A stretch of DNA of 64,000 nucleotides from Casuarina equisetifolia (taxonomy: Eukaryota > Streptophyta > Magnoliopsida > Fagales > Casuarinaceae): contig CM052356.1 in assembly GCA_028551475.1 (NCBI GenBank), positions 29,973,884-30,037,883 on the forward strand, in the 5' to 3' direction. The notes beneath the pieces were generated by a model, which was not told the DNA's origin, made no database searches, and saw only the letters and a program-made list of their open reading frames with translations. Shown piece by piece: positions 1 through 11,850 of this stretch; position 1 is the stretch's first letter; every line of letters starts with the position of its first letter. A program made the position numbers and the translations under genes.

Positions 1-2868
1 ATAATTTAACTTTCCATAAAAAAGAAGAAGCTCAACATAGAATCTCAGAGCTAGTAAGATTGATAGAGCATTAACAAAGGCATAATGGATTCTTAGATTT
101 GACAAGTTTTCTATTGAGTTCTTGTTTCCATTGGTATTTGATTATTTTCCTTCCTTAGTTAAGTTAGACATTACTTATAGAAGGAAAAAAATACCTTTCA
201 AATTTTTCAATTTTTAGATGGATAACCTTGCTTTTTTGGATATTATTAGTTATGTTTGGCACCAAGAAGTCAATGACACCAAAATGTTCAGTGTTGTGAA
301 AAAGCTAAAAGCACTTAAGGAACATCTTAGGTATTTAAACTCTAACTAATTTGGTAATTTATATCAAAAGGTAAAGGTTGCTAAAGAATAGCTACAGTAG
401 GTTTAACTCAATTTACAATTTGACTCCTTTGATATTACTATGCACTTTAAGGAAAGGCTTAAAATTGAACAATTAATTACACTAAGTAAACATGAGAATA
501 TTCTTTTAAAATATAAATTGAGGAATCTTTGGCTGAAAGAGGGAGATAATAATAGTAGAATATTTTTTTTTATCCTTGATGCATAGAAGAGCTTAAAACA
601 AAATCATTTACCTAATATAAGAAGATGAATTTACTATTTCTGATGATTAGGCTTTGTACCATGTTGTCATTAATCAAATTATTCTTGGTAGTTTTTATGC
701 TAATAATATTCACACTGAAAGACACACTTCCTTATTTCATAATAACGTGAATGATTTAATTAATTTGCTTACTTTTGAACATTCAAATGTGGTGAAAGTT
801 ATTTGAGAATTTCATGATTTCAAAGCTTATGATCCTAATAGCTACAATAGTTTGTTTTACAAAAAAGCATGACTTATTATTGGTCGTGACATAAAAGATG
901 CAATACTAGGTTTTTTCTCATCTAAAAAATTGCTAAAAACTATTAATGCTACTTTGTTGTGCCTAGTTCCAAAAACATTCAATCCTAGTTGCACGAAAGA
1001 TTTTAGACCAACTGCTTATTGTAATGTTCTATATAAAGTGATTTCTAAATTGTTTACGGAAAGAATAAGCCTTATTCTCCTTATCGTGGTTACCTAAAAT
1101 CAAACTACTTTTATCAAGGGTTGTCAAATATTTGAAAATGTTATGTTTTGTCAAGACTTGCTTTATAGTTATTAAAAAATAGAAAAAGTTAAGTATGTAG
1201 TCATTAAAATTGACCTCATGAAAACTTATGGCATGGTTAAATTAGATGTGGTTTTAAAAGTTTTATAAGCTATTCATACTCCTTAAATATTTATTGATCT
1301 GATTGGCCAATTCATTATTATTACCAAATTCTCTATGAACTTTAATAGTGAGCATGTTGGCTACTTTAAGGGGATTAATGGATTAAGACAAGGAGATCCT
1401 CTGTCTCATTATTTATTTGTCATTGTCATGGAAATTCTTAACAGGAATATTATTGAGAAAACTTTTATTTCTACTTTTAAATATTACTAGTACTATAAAA
1501 AGGAGAAAATCACGTGCCTTTGCTTTGTAGATAACTTATTTTTATTTGCCAATGGAGATATTAATTCAATGTTATGTGTCACTAATGCTTTGGAGGACAT
1601 TGGAATACTAACAGGTTTATGTTTTAAGACTAGCAAATGCCAAATTTTTTTTTTAGGGCTTATTGAGCAAAAAAAGGTTTTGATTTTGGTTCATAGTCCA
1701 TTCTTTGAAGGAACTCTCCCAATCAAGTATCTCGGTGTTCTCTTTATTATAAAAAGACTTATTTATGTTGATTGTAAGGTTTTGACTAAGAAAATCAAAG
1801 AAAGAATTGATGGTTAGTTTTAAGACATCTAAGTTATGATAGAAGGTTACAATTAGCAAAATTGGTTCTTACTTTTGTTTGTAGCTTTTGGATGCAAATA
1901 TTCTTTCTTGTAAAACAAACTATTTATGAGATTTAGAAGAAGATTAAACACTTTTTATGGGTGGGTAATTCAAAAGATCATAAAACTTACTAGGTTACTT
2001 GACAGGTTATTTGGCAAGTTGCCTATTCACCTATAAAGGAAAAAGGACTTGGGTTACCAGATCTTAAAGTATGGAATAAGGTTTTGATGGGGAGGTCATT
2101 TTGGAATCTCATTAATTATCCAAGCTTATCTTTGTGGAATAAATGGATTTATAGTACTAAATGTAGGAAAATTTCAATTATGCATCTTGACATTAAAGGA
2201 AATATGGCATGGAGTTGGAAAGATCTTCTTAAATTACAACAAATTCTCATATCTATGATATTCAAACCTTTTTATTGCTGTAAAGAGACATAACAAATTG
2301 TGCCAAGTTAATATTGAGATTGAATGACATGACTTGATATGGTCAAGTGGAATTAGCAAATATAATTTTGTTAGATGGCTCATAAGTAGGAATAGACTTT
2401 TTATAGCAGAAATGATATCTCAATGGTTTCTCTTAATTGACTTATATTTTAATTTTTGTGGTTATCAATTGAAAATTAGGTCACACTTGTTTTTTTAGTG
2501 TACTTGGATTGGGAAAATTTGCAAAAATATTATTATGCAATAAGGCATTCATAGGAACATTAATGATTGAAATTTTAAACTGCAATGGATGGTTAAAGCA
2601 ATGAAATAAAAAGATTTAATCACAACATTTCTTAAACTTTCTTTCTTAGCTTATATGTATTGTATATGGTCTGAACGAAATCATAATATATGGAAGAGTA
2701 TCTCTATTTAGAAACATTAAACTCTTTTAGATGAATATTTTAAAGTGACACAATTAGAGGATTCAAAATTCAATTTTTTCTTGGATAAATTGTAATGTTA
2801 TGGTATGCTTAAAAGTTTTTGTACTCTCTTATTCTTCGATGAGTAAACTCACATATTCATTAAAAAAA
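1..2868 (+). mobile_element. LINE family A, degenerate, 5' end outside window
   Basis: Non-LTR retrotransposon remnant read on the plus strand through many stops and frameshifts. From about 190 there is the end of an endonuclease domain and the linker to reverse transcriptase. RT blocks follow: a DFRPTAYCNVLYK-like block near 990-1040, GLRQGDPLS near 1380-1410, and CLCFVDNLFLFA near 1515-1550. The last is the FADD catalytic box with both aspartates altered or displaced (FVDN). Frames at 1569-1817 and 2084-2293 carry the thumb and connection region. It ends at a tail resembling AACTCACATATTCATT plus A8 at 2868. The same tail recurs at 30426 and 62210, which defines the family. It cannot encode an active protein. 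Confidence 0.85.
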
Positions 2869-3169
2869 ATGGTGCCTTGACAAAGTGAGGAAAAGAAAAT
2901 AAGATAGCAAAGTAAAAAAATTTGTTTGTGTTTTATTGCTAATTTTCTATATGATAGTGTTATTGGGCTTTTTCCTTCTTTAAAAGCTAGCCCATGTGGA
3001 AGATTTACCATTATATTTATAAACCTCAATATTATCTTTTTCTTTACCTAATGTCAAACTCTTCTCAATATTATAGATTGAATCCCAAATTTGTTGAATA
3101 AATGAGTTGAGTCCTTGATGTCAGACCCATGGTTCTTGTTTGAGGTCATATAATGAATGATTGAAGTGA
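2869..3169. other. AT-rich spacer, no gene seen
   Basis: Between the LINE-A poly(A) and the first recognisable copia codons I see no protein match, splice signals or clear repeat. It may be decayed 3' pol or LTR sequence of the neighbouring copia fragment; no TG...CA ends were found. Confidence 0.4.
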
Positions 3170-4555
3170 TAGACATATTAAGGTTAGGAAGGGTGAAAAA
3201 AACCTAGATGTTGAATCATATAAATTGCTTCTAAATTATTGTGAAGAAAAACATTTTAATGTGTAATTGCCATAGATTCCACCCAAAGGAGTATGCTAGA
3301 GCAAGTATAGTCTATATGGTGACAACTTTTGCAATAATGCTAAAGGTTTCCATGTAGTCCACTTGAAACCTTTAATGAAAACATTTTGTTAGAAGGCAAG
3401 CTTCATATCATTTTGGAGACCTATTAGAGTGAAGTTTAACTTTGTAAATCCATTTACATTTAAGGGGAATCATTTTTAGAGGTAGGGGTACAAGTTTTCA
3501 TGTTTTGTCTTTGAGAAGAATTATCTATCCTTTTGCTATTGTAGATTGCATTTGGGGATCCCTTGTTTCTTTTGTAAAGCAACTAGGTTTGGCATAAGGA
3601 TGGGTGAAACTTGTAAGAGCATATGGGTGTTGTCATGTTATTTTCCTCATTTCAATTGTGTGACCATGAAGTGAGTAATGGAGTTTTTGGAAAGTGAATA
3701 TTCTTGTGGTGAGTTTATTTGTGTGTGTTCTTTTTAATTAAATTGGAATGAACCCTTGCTATTAATTTAAACACGAGGTTGGGTGTAATAATTATGCCTT
3801 CTAAATTGGTTAATAGGGCATAAACTTGATTCATACATCAAAAGCTTTCACTGAGGAAAAAAGAAATACAAAGCATACATTGAAGTAGGTTTAAACCATA
3901 CGTCTTCAATCACATAGGTTTTACAAAATTATTCATCTCAATACAAGACTTAAATCATAAATTTGATTATTTGGGAAATTATATGGGTCAGTAGAAACCA
4001 ACATAGTTTTGGGTGCTTTAGATTCCGAATTTTCATCATAAGATGATCCCTCTTCACTAGATGTCAAATCGATATAACTACCTCCTAAATGAATGCCTTG
4101 CTTCCTAACAAAATGCCACGCTATTGCTTTGGAACATAAGAATACCAAAACATATCATCAGGTCTATTTGTGTTTGTACGTCTAATGGTGTTCTTTGGCG
4201 ATGGGAGTTGGAAGTATGATTTTGATTTGGGGGGCAGATTCTTTTGAGTTTTTGCTTGGGGTTTTGTTTGATAGGGATTAATGTGTTCATTAAAGTATGC
4301 ATTAGCAAAGATGTAAGTTTTATTGGTTGCTATGTTGAAGCACTAGTATCCTTTGTAACCCATTGGATAATCAAGGAAAATATGAGTGTAACCTCAGGGC
4401 AAGTTTATGTGGTGTGTAAGGTTGCGAATATGGGTAAACTAGACAACCAAAAGCATGCAAGTGGGAGATGTTGGGTGCTATGTTAAATAATTTTTGACAT
4501 AAAGATAAATTATTTGACATTGTTGTTGGCAATATATTAATAATAAGAATTGTAG
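3170..4555 (-). mobile_element. Ty1/copia pol fragment (integrase end to RT)
   Basis: Minus-strand copia sequence with several stops. Going 5' to 3' on the minus strand: an integrase C-terminal stretch with ILPTT followed by [11 protein letters not shown] and PHKLALR (about 4550-4380); an acidic serine-rich linker (IDLTSSEEGSSYDE, near 4070); then RT blocks LKCKWIYKVKLHS (near 3450), QVDYMETFSIIAKVVTI (near 3330) and the block ending FFHPS near 3190. No LTRs or target duplication were recognised, so this is a truncated copy. Its 5' edge abuts P450 coding sequence at about 4555 with no spacer. Confidence 0.75.
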
Positions 4556-6796
4556 ACCTGAACCTTTTCACCAAGTTGTGCATGAAAACAAGTATTTCCA
4601 ATTGGGCATATTCTTTTCCTGGGCACATCCTTGGTCCTCCGCCAAATGGAACAAATGTATAAGGAGCAGGTCCCGTTCCTTCAAATCTAGTCGGATCGAA
4701 TTTCTCAGGTTCAGGGAAGTAATCCGGATTTTTGTGTGTCGAGTTCGAGTTCCAGTACAGCTGCATGAACAACAATAAAAAAAGATGTCAAGAAAGGTTA
4801 ATGCGTATACAGTGTAGTGGAAAGGTTAGACTAAATGTATGAAGACTTTGTTACCTTCCAGCCCTTTGGAATGGAGAAGCCATTGAAGATGAAGTCATTA
4901 ATGGCTTCCCGGAAAGCTCCTTGGAGCGGTGGAGCAAGCCTCATGACTTCACAGGCTACGTTCCATGAATATTTCATCTTTTGAATGTCATCCCAACTCA
5001 ACAATTCCCCCGGTGCTTTGGAATTGGCTCTCCATTTGCTCTAAACAAATACAAAAAGATGGATCAAACTAGTTGCTTGGAATAAGGACAAACTATAGAC
5101 TCTTCGCCGGCTAATGGCAATAGTATTTTGGCCAAACATTTCTGATTGTCCTTAGTCAAATATGCCTATGTTAGAAAAACGACCTCCACTAAACAGGTTA
5201 AACTTCAGAAAACACATGTTGGAGGACAGATCAAAGCACCACGAATGTGGACAAGCATGTTTCGTGGGAGTTGAAATTTACAAGGTCACACAATGGTGCC
5301 ATTGAGTATGCTTAAATTTCAGTAAGTGTCATGATTATTCTTGTTGGAAGCAGGCGCAGACATTGAAAGATTTTCTCAAAAGGACAGAGATTAAAAAAAA
5401 TATATTTTTGACCTTGGAGTAAGATTGATCCTGACATGGTTCATTTTAAGAATTATGATATTTTTCTAAACAAAATTAGAGTCAATTTTTTATTGGTCTA
5501 TCCTGCTGGCTGTTTCTTTTCCCGTATAAATCTGCTCTTATCCGTCCAGTCTCAGGTTAAGACAAGCAAAGTTGTAAATTTCATTTTGAAAATTAAGCAA
5601 ATAAGACCTTGAACAAGTTTCATCTGCAAAACTAGAAAAGTAAATAAATATCGGCAACGAAATCATGTTATGGAAAGAACAGAACAAGATATCAACGTAT
5701 TCACCTTTGTAGACGCCCTCATAAATATGAGGAAGCTCCGCAAGTTACTTAACAATGAAAGTGCAAGTAGCACTTGCAGTGTCATGGCCACCGAGCAGCA
5801 ATGCAAGAATTTTATCTGCAATGTCTAATTCATTCATGTACTTTCCGTCCTCGACGCAAGTCAAAAGCATGTGAGAGAATATGTCTTGCGTGGGACTTGC
5901 CTTTTCCTCACCCAGATCAATCTTTCTCTGCTTAATGATCGCCAGGAGCTCCTTCCTAACGAAGCTTGAGGCCTTGATTGCCCGGTGGAATGGTGTCCCC
6001 GGCAAGTCAATAGGGATCGATATGATCCCAGAAGCAATAGATTGGAATGGTCCGGCTAATCGTTCTATGTGGTGGGGATCCTCAAGGCTCAAAAACAAGA
6101 CGGCAGCCAACCAAAAGGTATAGCTGTCGACACAAATTACGAGAAGTGAGTTACGAGGTTATCTGACAATTAACTTACTTGACTCTAACAAAAGAAGGAA
6201 ACATATCCAAACTGGTCAATTAGTATTTTCTTATTATAGAGAAAGCTATTTCAACATCACCTTTTTGCAAGTGTGAACACTGTAACTTCCTTGAAGCCTT
6301 CCCAGCCAGAAGCGAAGTGTCTTTGTGCGATTGTATCCATGGTGCCGATGTATCTCTGCAGAGCCTCGGGCTTAATGAAATTGGGGAGCAACTTTCTCAT
6401 CCTCTTGGCTTCTTCTTTGTAGCTGGTCTGGTTGGAACCAGGGAAGATTTTGTTGACTGAGTCAGGCCACCAAGAAATGACAAGCTTGTTCTCGTTGGAA
6501 AACAAGAACTTGTTACATGCCGCGCCACAGAAGACTGCAGTCGGGTGCCCAAGAAGCGAGGTTTTGAAGACGTCGGACGAAAATTTGGTCATACGGTCGA
6601 AGATGAACTTCTCTGGCTGGCCTTTCCATCCAGCAGACAAGAACTCGAGGCTCTCACCGATTATGGGGTAGCCCGTTTTGCCCGGTGGAAGGTTTGGGGC
6701 AGTGAACTGTGACCTATGTTTGTAGAAGAGGACGAAGAGAGAGAGGGTGACGAAGGAGACGAAGAGGAGGAGCAGGGAAAGGTAAAAGTGCTCCAT
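4555..6796 (-). pseudogene. CYP716A-type P450 pseudogene (copy A)
   Basis: Paralogue of the intact P450 at 52370-54735, with the same four-exon layout: exon 1 6796-6261, exon 2 6123-5705, exon 3 5040-4855, exon 4 from 4760. Splice donors and acceptors match copy B. Three lesions are visible. (1) Tyr TAT is now TAA at 5747-5745, just after FIVK and the GGHDTASA oxygen-binding motif. (2) Exon 3 lacks two bases near 5028 (186 bp against 188 in copy B), a frameshift. (3) Exon 4 keeps the haem-binding [10 protein letters not shown] motif but stops matching after LVKRFR at about 4555. The last 28 or so codons are replaced by a copia fragment. Introns are also highly similar to copy B, which points to a fairly recent duplication. 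No functional P450 is expected. Confidence 0.92.
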
Positions 6797-6853
6797 GTCG
6801 ATTGTTTTGGAGTTTTGAGGTTTCAGGTGCTTTAGGGTGGCTGGTGGCAATGT

Positions 6854-6863
6854 CTATTTATAG
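6854..6863 (-). promoter_or_regulatory. TATA box of CYP716A copy A
   Basis: Reverse-complement reading CTATAAATAG, about 60 bp upstream of the ATG at 6796. It matches in position the TATA box of the intact copy (54792-54800) and the orphan promoter (15279-15288). Confidence 0.6.
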
Positions 6864-6960
6864 GCACTTTGGCTTTGGCATTGGATGGTTCATTGGCTTC
6901 TAGTCCGTCTTAGTAGTTATATTAAAGTCATGCAAAGCTAGCTTTCCCACTAGAAAACGA

Positions 6961-7325
6961 CATCAATAATAATATATTTTTTTAATAAAAAAGACTTATA
7001 TACTCTTTTAGTTAGTTTTTAATTAATAATAATTTCTTAATGTGATATTAAAATTTAGATTTTAAGTGTCACATCTTATCCAAAAATGGATTTCCACATC
7101 CTTCATTCTATCTTTGTATCTGATAATTAAGATCATGAGTGGAGTAAAGAGGCATGTTAACTAGTAGCATAAATTTTGTATTATTTTGAGGTTACTTAAG
7201 AATCCTTTTTATAAAGAAAAATTCTCCTACTATAAAAAAAAATAAAAAGGACTTGTTTATGACTATTATCATTGTTATTGTTACAATTATTATTATTATT
7301 ATTGTTATTGTTATTGTTATTGTTA

Positions 7326-7366
<41 letters not shown>

Positions 7367-7867
7367 TATTTAATTATATGTTTGGGACTCAATTTGAATA
7401 CGCTGGTAAACTTATGGAATTAGAGGTTATTTATTTGATCAACTAGACCTCGACACTCAATAATGCTTCTCCTTGGAAAACACTTTTTAGCAAAATCCCG
7501 GTGCAAGAATTGCCATATTAGGGGTACGTTAGTCTCCTGTGCAACACAAAACAACCGCCTCCTTTTCTAGCAAGTTGGAACATCGTATTTTGGCAAATCG
7601 TGTCAGTTCCTGCAAATCTTTATTCGATCTTGATTTAATTTTTTTCTATGTTTTATTCAATCTTATCTTATTTTGATTCCAAAACAATCAAATTCAAATT
7701 TTATTCATCTATAAAAGGTCAAATAATGTAAATTAGTTGTTTATTAAAGCAAAAATAGAAATCCCAATGCTTTTCATATTTTCAAGATTTTTCATTCAAC
7801 GTTTCTGACACCGTGGCTTTCGCTTTCAGCTAAGACCACTAAACAAATGTAATATTTTCATATCACC
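6961..7867. other. Insertion in the 5' flank of CYP716A copy A
   Basis: The promoter-distal motif CCCACTAGAAAAC occurs at about 6947-6959 and again at about 7879-7891, but only once upstream of intact copy B (near 54885-54897). The AT-rich sequence between the two copies is therefore an insertion, with the motif as a possible target duplication. It holds a trinucleotide microsatellite and no coding potential. Its first part is also found beside the orphan promoter at 15380-15450. Confidence 0.5.
7262..7374. repeat. ATT/GTT trinucleotide microsatellite
   Basis: About 110 bp of (ATT)n interspersed with (GTT)n units, with a short interruption near 7280. Confidence 0.9.
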
Positions 7868-7934
7868 TTCCTAGTGGCTCTCCCACTAGAAAACTACGCC
7901 AGTAAGTTTGGCCTCAAAAATGCAAAACAGAAGT

Positions 7935-8230
7935 TATCGGTAGAAACGTAACCTTGCATTAATAGAGTTTATAATACAGAAACGTAAAAGCATATCTAAA
8001 AATTATAAAAGTTATTACAGTTACGGAAAGATAAGGGTGAGAAGTCTTCAAATTTTACTTAAAAAAAAAAATTTTAAAATTTATATTTTGAAATAAAAAA
8101 GTTTTTACTTATACAATTTTTCTTGTTTTTATTAATAGGATTGAGATGCCAGTTGTTTTTTTTTTTTTTAAATCTTTTATTATGTTCAACCCATATTGAA
8201 TAAAAATATGTGAGCTCTTCATATACTTTG
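7935..8230 (-). mobile_element. Dispersed repeat, probable LINE fragment (family C)
   Basis: The block around 8040-8180 (poly-A stretch, TTTTGAAATAAAAAAGTTTT, TATACAATTTTTCTT) recurs at 24255-24400 and 27045-27160, and inverted at 48960-49120. The inverted copy ends in a poly(A)-like tail, so these are probably 5'-truncated LINE pieces lying on the minus strand here. No protein match was visible. Confidence 0.45.
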
Positions 8231-8872
8231 CTTAGAACGTCCACTGGTAGTGTAGGCACATTACCAAAGCTTTGTCAATGTTATGGAAAAAAAAATATAT
8301 AGTTAGGATGTATATGTCAATCCAAGGAGTAGATTAGCGAATGGGGAAACCATTTTGAATTTCCGTGACAATTCTGTATGAAAAGCTTCAATAAGTGCAG
8401 TAATCCATTGATTAATTTCATGTGAATGCTGACAATATGAAGTTCCATTTCTCATATATTTCAGATATACATGTAGGAAATTGTGTCCCTTGGGTAATGT
8501 AAGAACTTAATTTGAGCATTTTAGTTCAGTTCTAGGAGAGGCTCTTCATGTTGTAAAACATCCCATCAGGATGCAACTCACTCCTATCTGGATACTGGGC
8601 CCACCAGCTTCTGAATCATTCGGCACTGCCCGGCTTATTTCAATGAGTTAGTTGGGATGCTGATGAGATACTAGGTTTCTGGAAGGAACCCTATTAAATG
8701 AAAGAGATTGCAATCTTGTCGAGCTGTGGATGCTATTTACGTTCAGTAGTTTGGAAAATCACGTTCTTACGAAAGCTTCGGATGTTGTTTCATACCTCAC
8801 TTTGCACTGTACAGCGAGAAAAAATCTCACCTATGAAGATTGTGACTTCCGAGCTTAATTATAATGAATTAT
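8231..8872. other. Left flank of gypsy element; left part of segmental unit I
   Basis: No gene recognised. About 8720-8872 aligns with 38055-38168, for example around GTTTGGAAAA and GTTCTTACGAAAGCTT. The alignment continues on the far side of the inserted elements (13492 onward against 44767 onward), so this is the broken left part of a duplicated block. Confidence 0.6.
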
Positions 8873-9329
8873 TGTCACGTCAGCCAACTAAGGATGGGAG
8901 CACTTCTTAGATATCAGTCTTTGCAGAGCCTACACTAGTAACGTGTGGAAAGTAAGACGTGCTTTGTCGTGTTGGAAATTAATGAAGGAGTGGTGAGGGA
9001 GACGTGAGCATAGTTATTCACGCTTGCTATCTTTTTGTAATATCTTTGTAATATCTTTTGTTAAAGCGTGTGGGATTCCTGTAAAGCACCTTACCGGTTG
9101 GTGAAGCCGGAAGGTTATAAGCGGGAGGAGGGCATGACGCTAGGGAGGAGAAAAAAAAAACCCATTGTAATCCTTTCTCAGACATTTTCTGTCTTTGAAT
9201 AGTAAGGCTCTGTTAAATCCAAATTTCTCTCACCCAAAATAGGTAAAAAGAACCGCCATCAGCCTTGGTCTCAAGACTTGGTCTTGAGTCCTCCACCGGA
9301 AAGGCGATCCAACGATTGTGCACGTAACA
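8873..9329 (+). repeat. 5' LTR of gypsy element
   Basis: 457 bp, identical to the 3' LTR (13030-13486) by eye except one A/G difference at 9273 against 13430. It carries an A10 tract and TG...CA ends. Confidence 0.97.
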
Positions 9330-9332
9330 TTA

Positions 9333-9345
9333 AGGTATCAGAGCC
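9333..9345 (+). promoter_or_regulatory. Primer-binding site (initiator Met tRNA type)
   Basis: AGGTATCAGAGCC lies 3 bp after the 5' LTR. The usual plant primer-binding site is TGGTATCAGAGC, complementary to the 3' end of initiator methionine tRNA; only the first base differs. Confidence 0.85.
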
Positions 9346-9358
9346 ATGTCTGGTGGCA

Positions 9359-10852
9359 ATGGCAGAGTCCAAACCAATGTTTGCTGACAAAGATTTCAAC
9401 CAGCGATTTATGGAGGCAATGAATAACTTCCAACGCCAGCTCGCTGATGTCCACCTCAGAATGGAGGAAGGATTCACTAATCTCCAGAATCAGATAACAA
9501 CAATGCAGAGTGAGATCCGAAAAGAAAGTGGTGAATCCTCCAAAGGGAAGGGTGTTCTCATTCAAGGCACGCCGGCACCCAAGGGAGTGAGGTTTGAGTT
9601 CCCCCGTTTCTCAGGCGGAGAGGACCCCACGGAGTGGGCTTGTAGAGCTGCACAATTCTTTGAGCTCAACCAAACCCCAGCGGAAGTTAGAGTTCCCATA
9701 GCAACATGGAACTTGGAAGGAGAAGTACATGTGTGGTACCAGATGATGCGGAAACAGAATGCTATGAGAGACCTCTCATGGGAGGAGCTGACAACAGCTA
9801 TGAATTCAAAGTATGGACCGTCCCAATTCCAAGATTTCTATGGAGATCTTACCAAACTGAAGCAAACAGGAACTGTTGACAGTTATCAAGCAGAATATGC
9901 ACGGTTGTCGATGAAGTCAGACCCTCTCACTCCACGACAAGAGTTAGGAGGTTTTATTAGCGGCCTGGAAGAGTCAATTAGAATAGAGGTGGTAGCAAAG
10001 AGGCCAACAACCTTTCAAGAGGCCTATGATTTGGCTCGCTTGTACGAGACGAAGGAAGAGCTAAAAGCCAAAAGTAGAACCCAGGGAAGGAAAAATTGGG
10101 AGAAACCAACCAATACAACAGGAAAGACTCCAACGGCTATAAAAAAACTGTCACCAGCGGAGATGATGGAGAGGCGCACGAAGGGCCTCTGCTTCAACTG
10201 TGACGAAAGATACACTCCAGGCCACCGCTGCAAACAGCTCTTTTTCTTGGAAAGCCCAAGATCAACGGAAGAAGAGGAGGAAGATGAAACAGAAGTAGAA
10301 AAAGAAGAAGAGGAGCCTGCCAAGCCGAATATCTCTCTAAATGCCATTCGGGGAGAAGATGACCCTCAAACCATGAGGGTAGAAGGGAAGCTCGATGATT
10401 TCAATATCCCTATCAGTATTCTACTTGATTCAGGAAGCTCTCATAACTTCCTAAGTCAAGGGTTGGCAAAAAGAATAGGGCTCAAACCTACACCAGGGCA
10501 GAGATTCGAAGTTAAGGTAGCAAATGGACATAAAGTTGGTAGCGAGGGTATTTGCCCGGACATACAGCTATCAGTCCAGGGAATCCCTCAAAAGGTGGAC
10601 TTGTATCTACTTCCCCTACATGGAGTTGATGCAGTTTTAGGGGTCAAGTGGTTGGTCACTTTAGGACTAATCTCATGGGATTTCTCGCAAATGCACATGT
10701 CTTTTGAGTTCAAAGGAAGCAGAAGGGAACTGTATGGAATACAACCACCGAAGGACGAAGCAGTGAATGAGCAGAAGATCTCTAAAGAGATGAAGAGAGG
10801 AAAGTGGGTGACAGGAAGAAGGGGCCAAATGAAACAAACTGTTTTGAAATAG
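9359..10852 (+). CDS. Gag-protease of gypsy element
   Basis: Open frame of about 497 codons. I chose the ATG at 9359 because it follows the primer-binding site; an upstream in-frame ATG at 9278 lies inside the LTR. Order: a coiled-coil-prone N-terminus, the retrotransposon gag domain (WACRAAQFFELNQ region near 9635), a zinc knuckle at 10190-10231 (CFNC followed by GHRC, a gypsy CCHC variant), an acidic Glu-rich linker, and an aspartic protease with catalytic DSG at 10427-10435 in the LLDSGSSHNFLS context. Gag packages element RNA and the protease processes the polyprotein. The frame ends at TAG 10850-10852, while RT continues in another frame, so protease and RT are separated by a frameshift near 10790-10850. 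In related elements this is usually one continuous gag-pol frame. Confidence 0.92.
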   Translation: MAESKPMFADKDFNQRFMEAMNNFQRQLADVHLRMEEGFTNLQNQITTMQSEIRKESGESSKGKGVLIQGTPAPKGVRFEFPRFSGGEDPTEWACRAAQFFELNQTPAEVRVPIATWNLEGEVHVWYQMMRKQNAMRDLSWEELTTAMNSKYGPSQFQDFYGDLTKLKQTGTVDSYQAEYARLSMKSDPLTPRQELGGFISGLEESIRIEVVAKRPTTFQEAYDLARLYETKEELKAKSRTQGRKNWEKPTNTTGKTPTAIKKLSPAEMMERRTKGLCFNCDERYTPGHRCKQLFFLESPRSTEEEEEDETEVEKEEEEPAKPNISLNAIRGEDDPQTMRVEGKLDDFNIPISILLDSGSSHNFLSQGLAKRIGLKPTPGQRFEVKVANGHKVGSEGICPDIQLSVQGIPQKVDLYLLPLHGVDAVLGVKWLVTLGLISWDFSQMHMSFEFKGSRRELYGIQPPKDEAVNEQKISKEMKRGKWVTGRRGQMKQTVLK

Positions 10853-11850
10853 AAGCAAACACTGCTGCTTTCCCCAAGTGCAACACGCTACAGCATCTCC
10901 TTAGGGAATATGAGGATATATTTGCAGAACCCCAGGGACTGCCACCATCACGGGAGGTTGACCATGCCATTCCACTTTTATCTGGAGCCAACCCAATCGC
11001 AGCCAGAGCGTACAGATATCCTTTTTTCCAAAAGGAAGAAATTGAAAGGCAAGTAAAGAAGTTGTTAGGCAGTGGGATGATTCGACCAAGTGTGAGTTCT
11101 TTTTCATCACCGGTCATCTTGGTAAGGAAAGGTGATGGGTCATGGCGTCTTTGCGTTGACTACAGAGCGCTCAACAATATCACGGTCAAGGACTGTTTCC
11201 CGATTCCCACCATCGATGAGCTCCTTGACGAGCTTAATGGAGCAAGGTTTTTCACCAAGCTTGACCTTTGAGCAGGCTACCATCAAATACGAGTGAAGGA
11301 GCTTTTGGCGTTGGTACTCTCAGTCCAAACTTGGCGGCATTACCTGTTGGGTCGGCACTTTGTGGTAAGGTCAGACCAACGTAGCCTTCGTTATTTGTGG
11401 AATCAAAGAATAACCACACCAGCACAGGAAAGGTGGTTGGTTAAACTCATGGGTTTTGATTTCTCGGTGGAGTATCATCCCGGTGCTGCCAACAAAGTGG
11501 CAGATGCTCTATCTAGACAACAAGAAACAGAGGTTCTCATGGAGAAAAGGGAAGAGATGTCAGGGTCAACAATGGCTTTATCTCGACCTATACCCCTGTG
11601 GGTTGAGGAAATCAAGGCAGAGAATGCGAAGAACGAAGCCATTCAAGAGCTCATTGGCCGAGTACAAACTGGAGAGGCAATAGGACCATGGGAGTTCTTC
11701 AATGGGGTGCTATACTACCGACAGAGAATATTTCTCGGTGAAGGTTCATCCCTGATCCCTGTTATCATCAAAGAGATTCACGACTCATGCCATGAAGGTT
11801 TCCATAAGAGCCTCCAAAGAATTAAAACAGTTTTTTTTGGAAGCAAATGA
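10804..11850 (+). pseudogene. Gypsy RT-RNase H remnant with internal deletion
   Basis: The first segment (to 11271) holds the N-terminal RT blocks, including SSPVILVRKGDGSWRLCVD and FTKLDL, and then hits TGA at 11269-11271 where the family usually has Arg. About 24 bases later, near 11294-11301, the sequence jumps straight into mid RNase H (KELLALVLSVQTWRHYLLG). The RT palm with its YxDD catalytic box and the start of RNase H are therefore missing, roughly 700 bp or more judging from family length. The jump keeps the reading frame. The rest (to 11850) covers the end of RNase H and the spacer to integrase. The motif AAGGAG at the junction fits a deletion between short direct repeats (inference). 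Confidence 0.9.

Noticed and set aside
10024..10347. Open frame on the minus strand within gag
   Set aside because: Serine-rich shadow of the acidic Glu-rich gag linker on the opposite strand.
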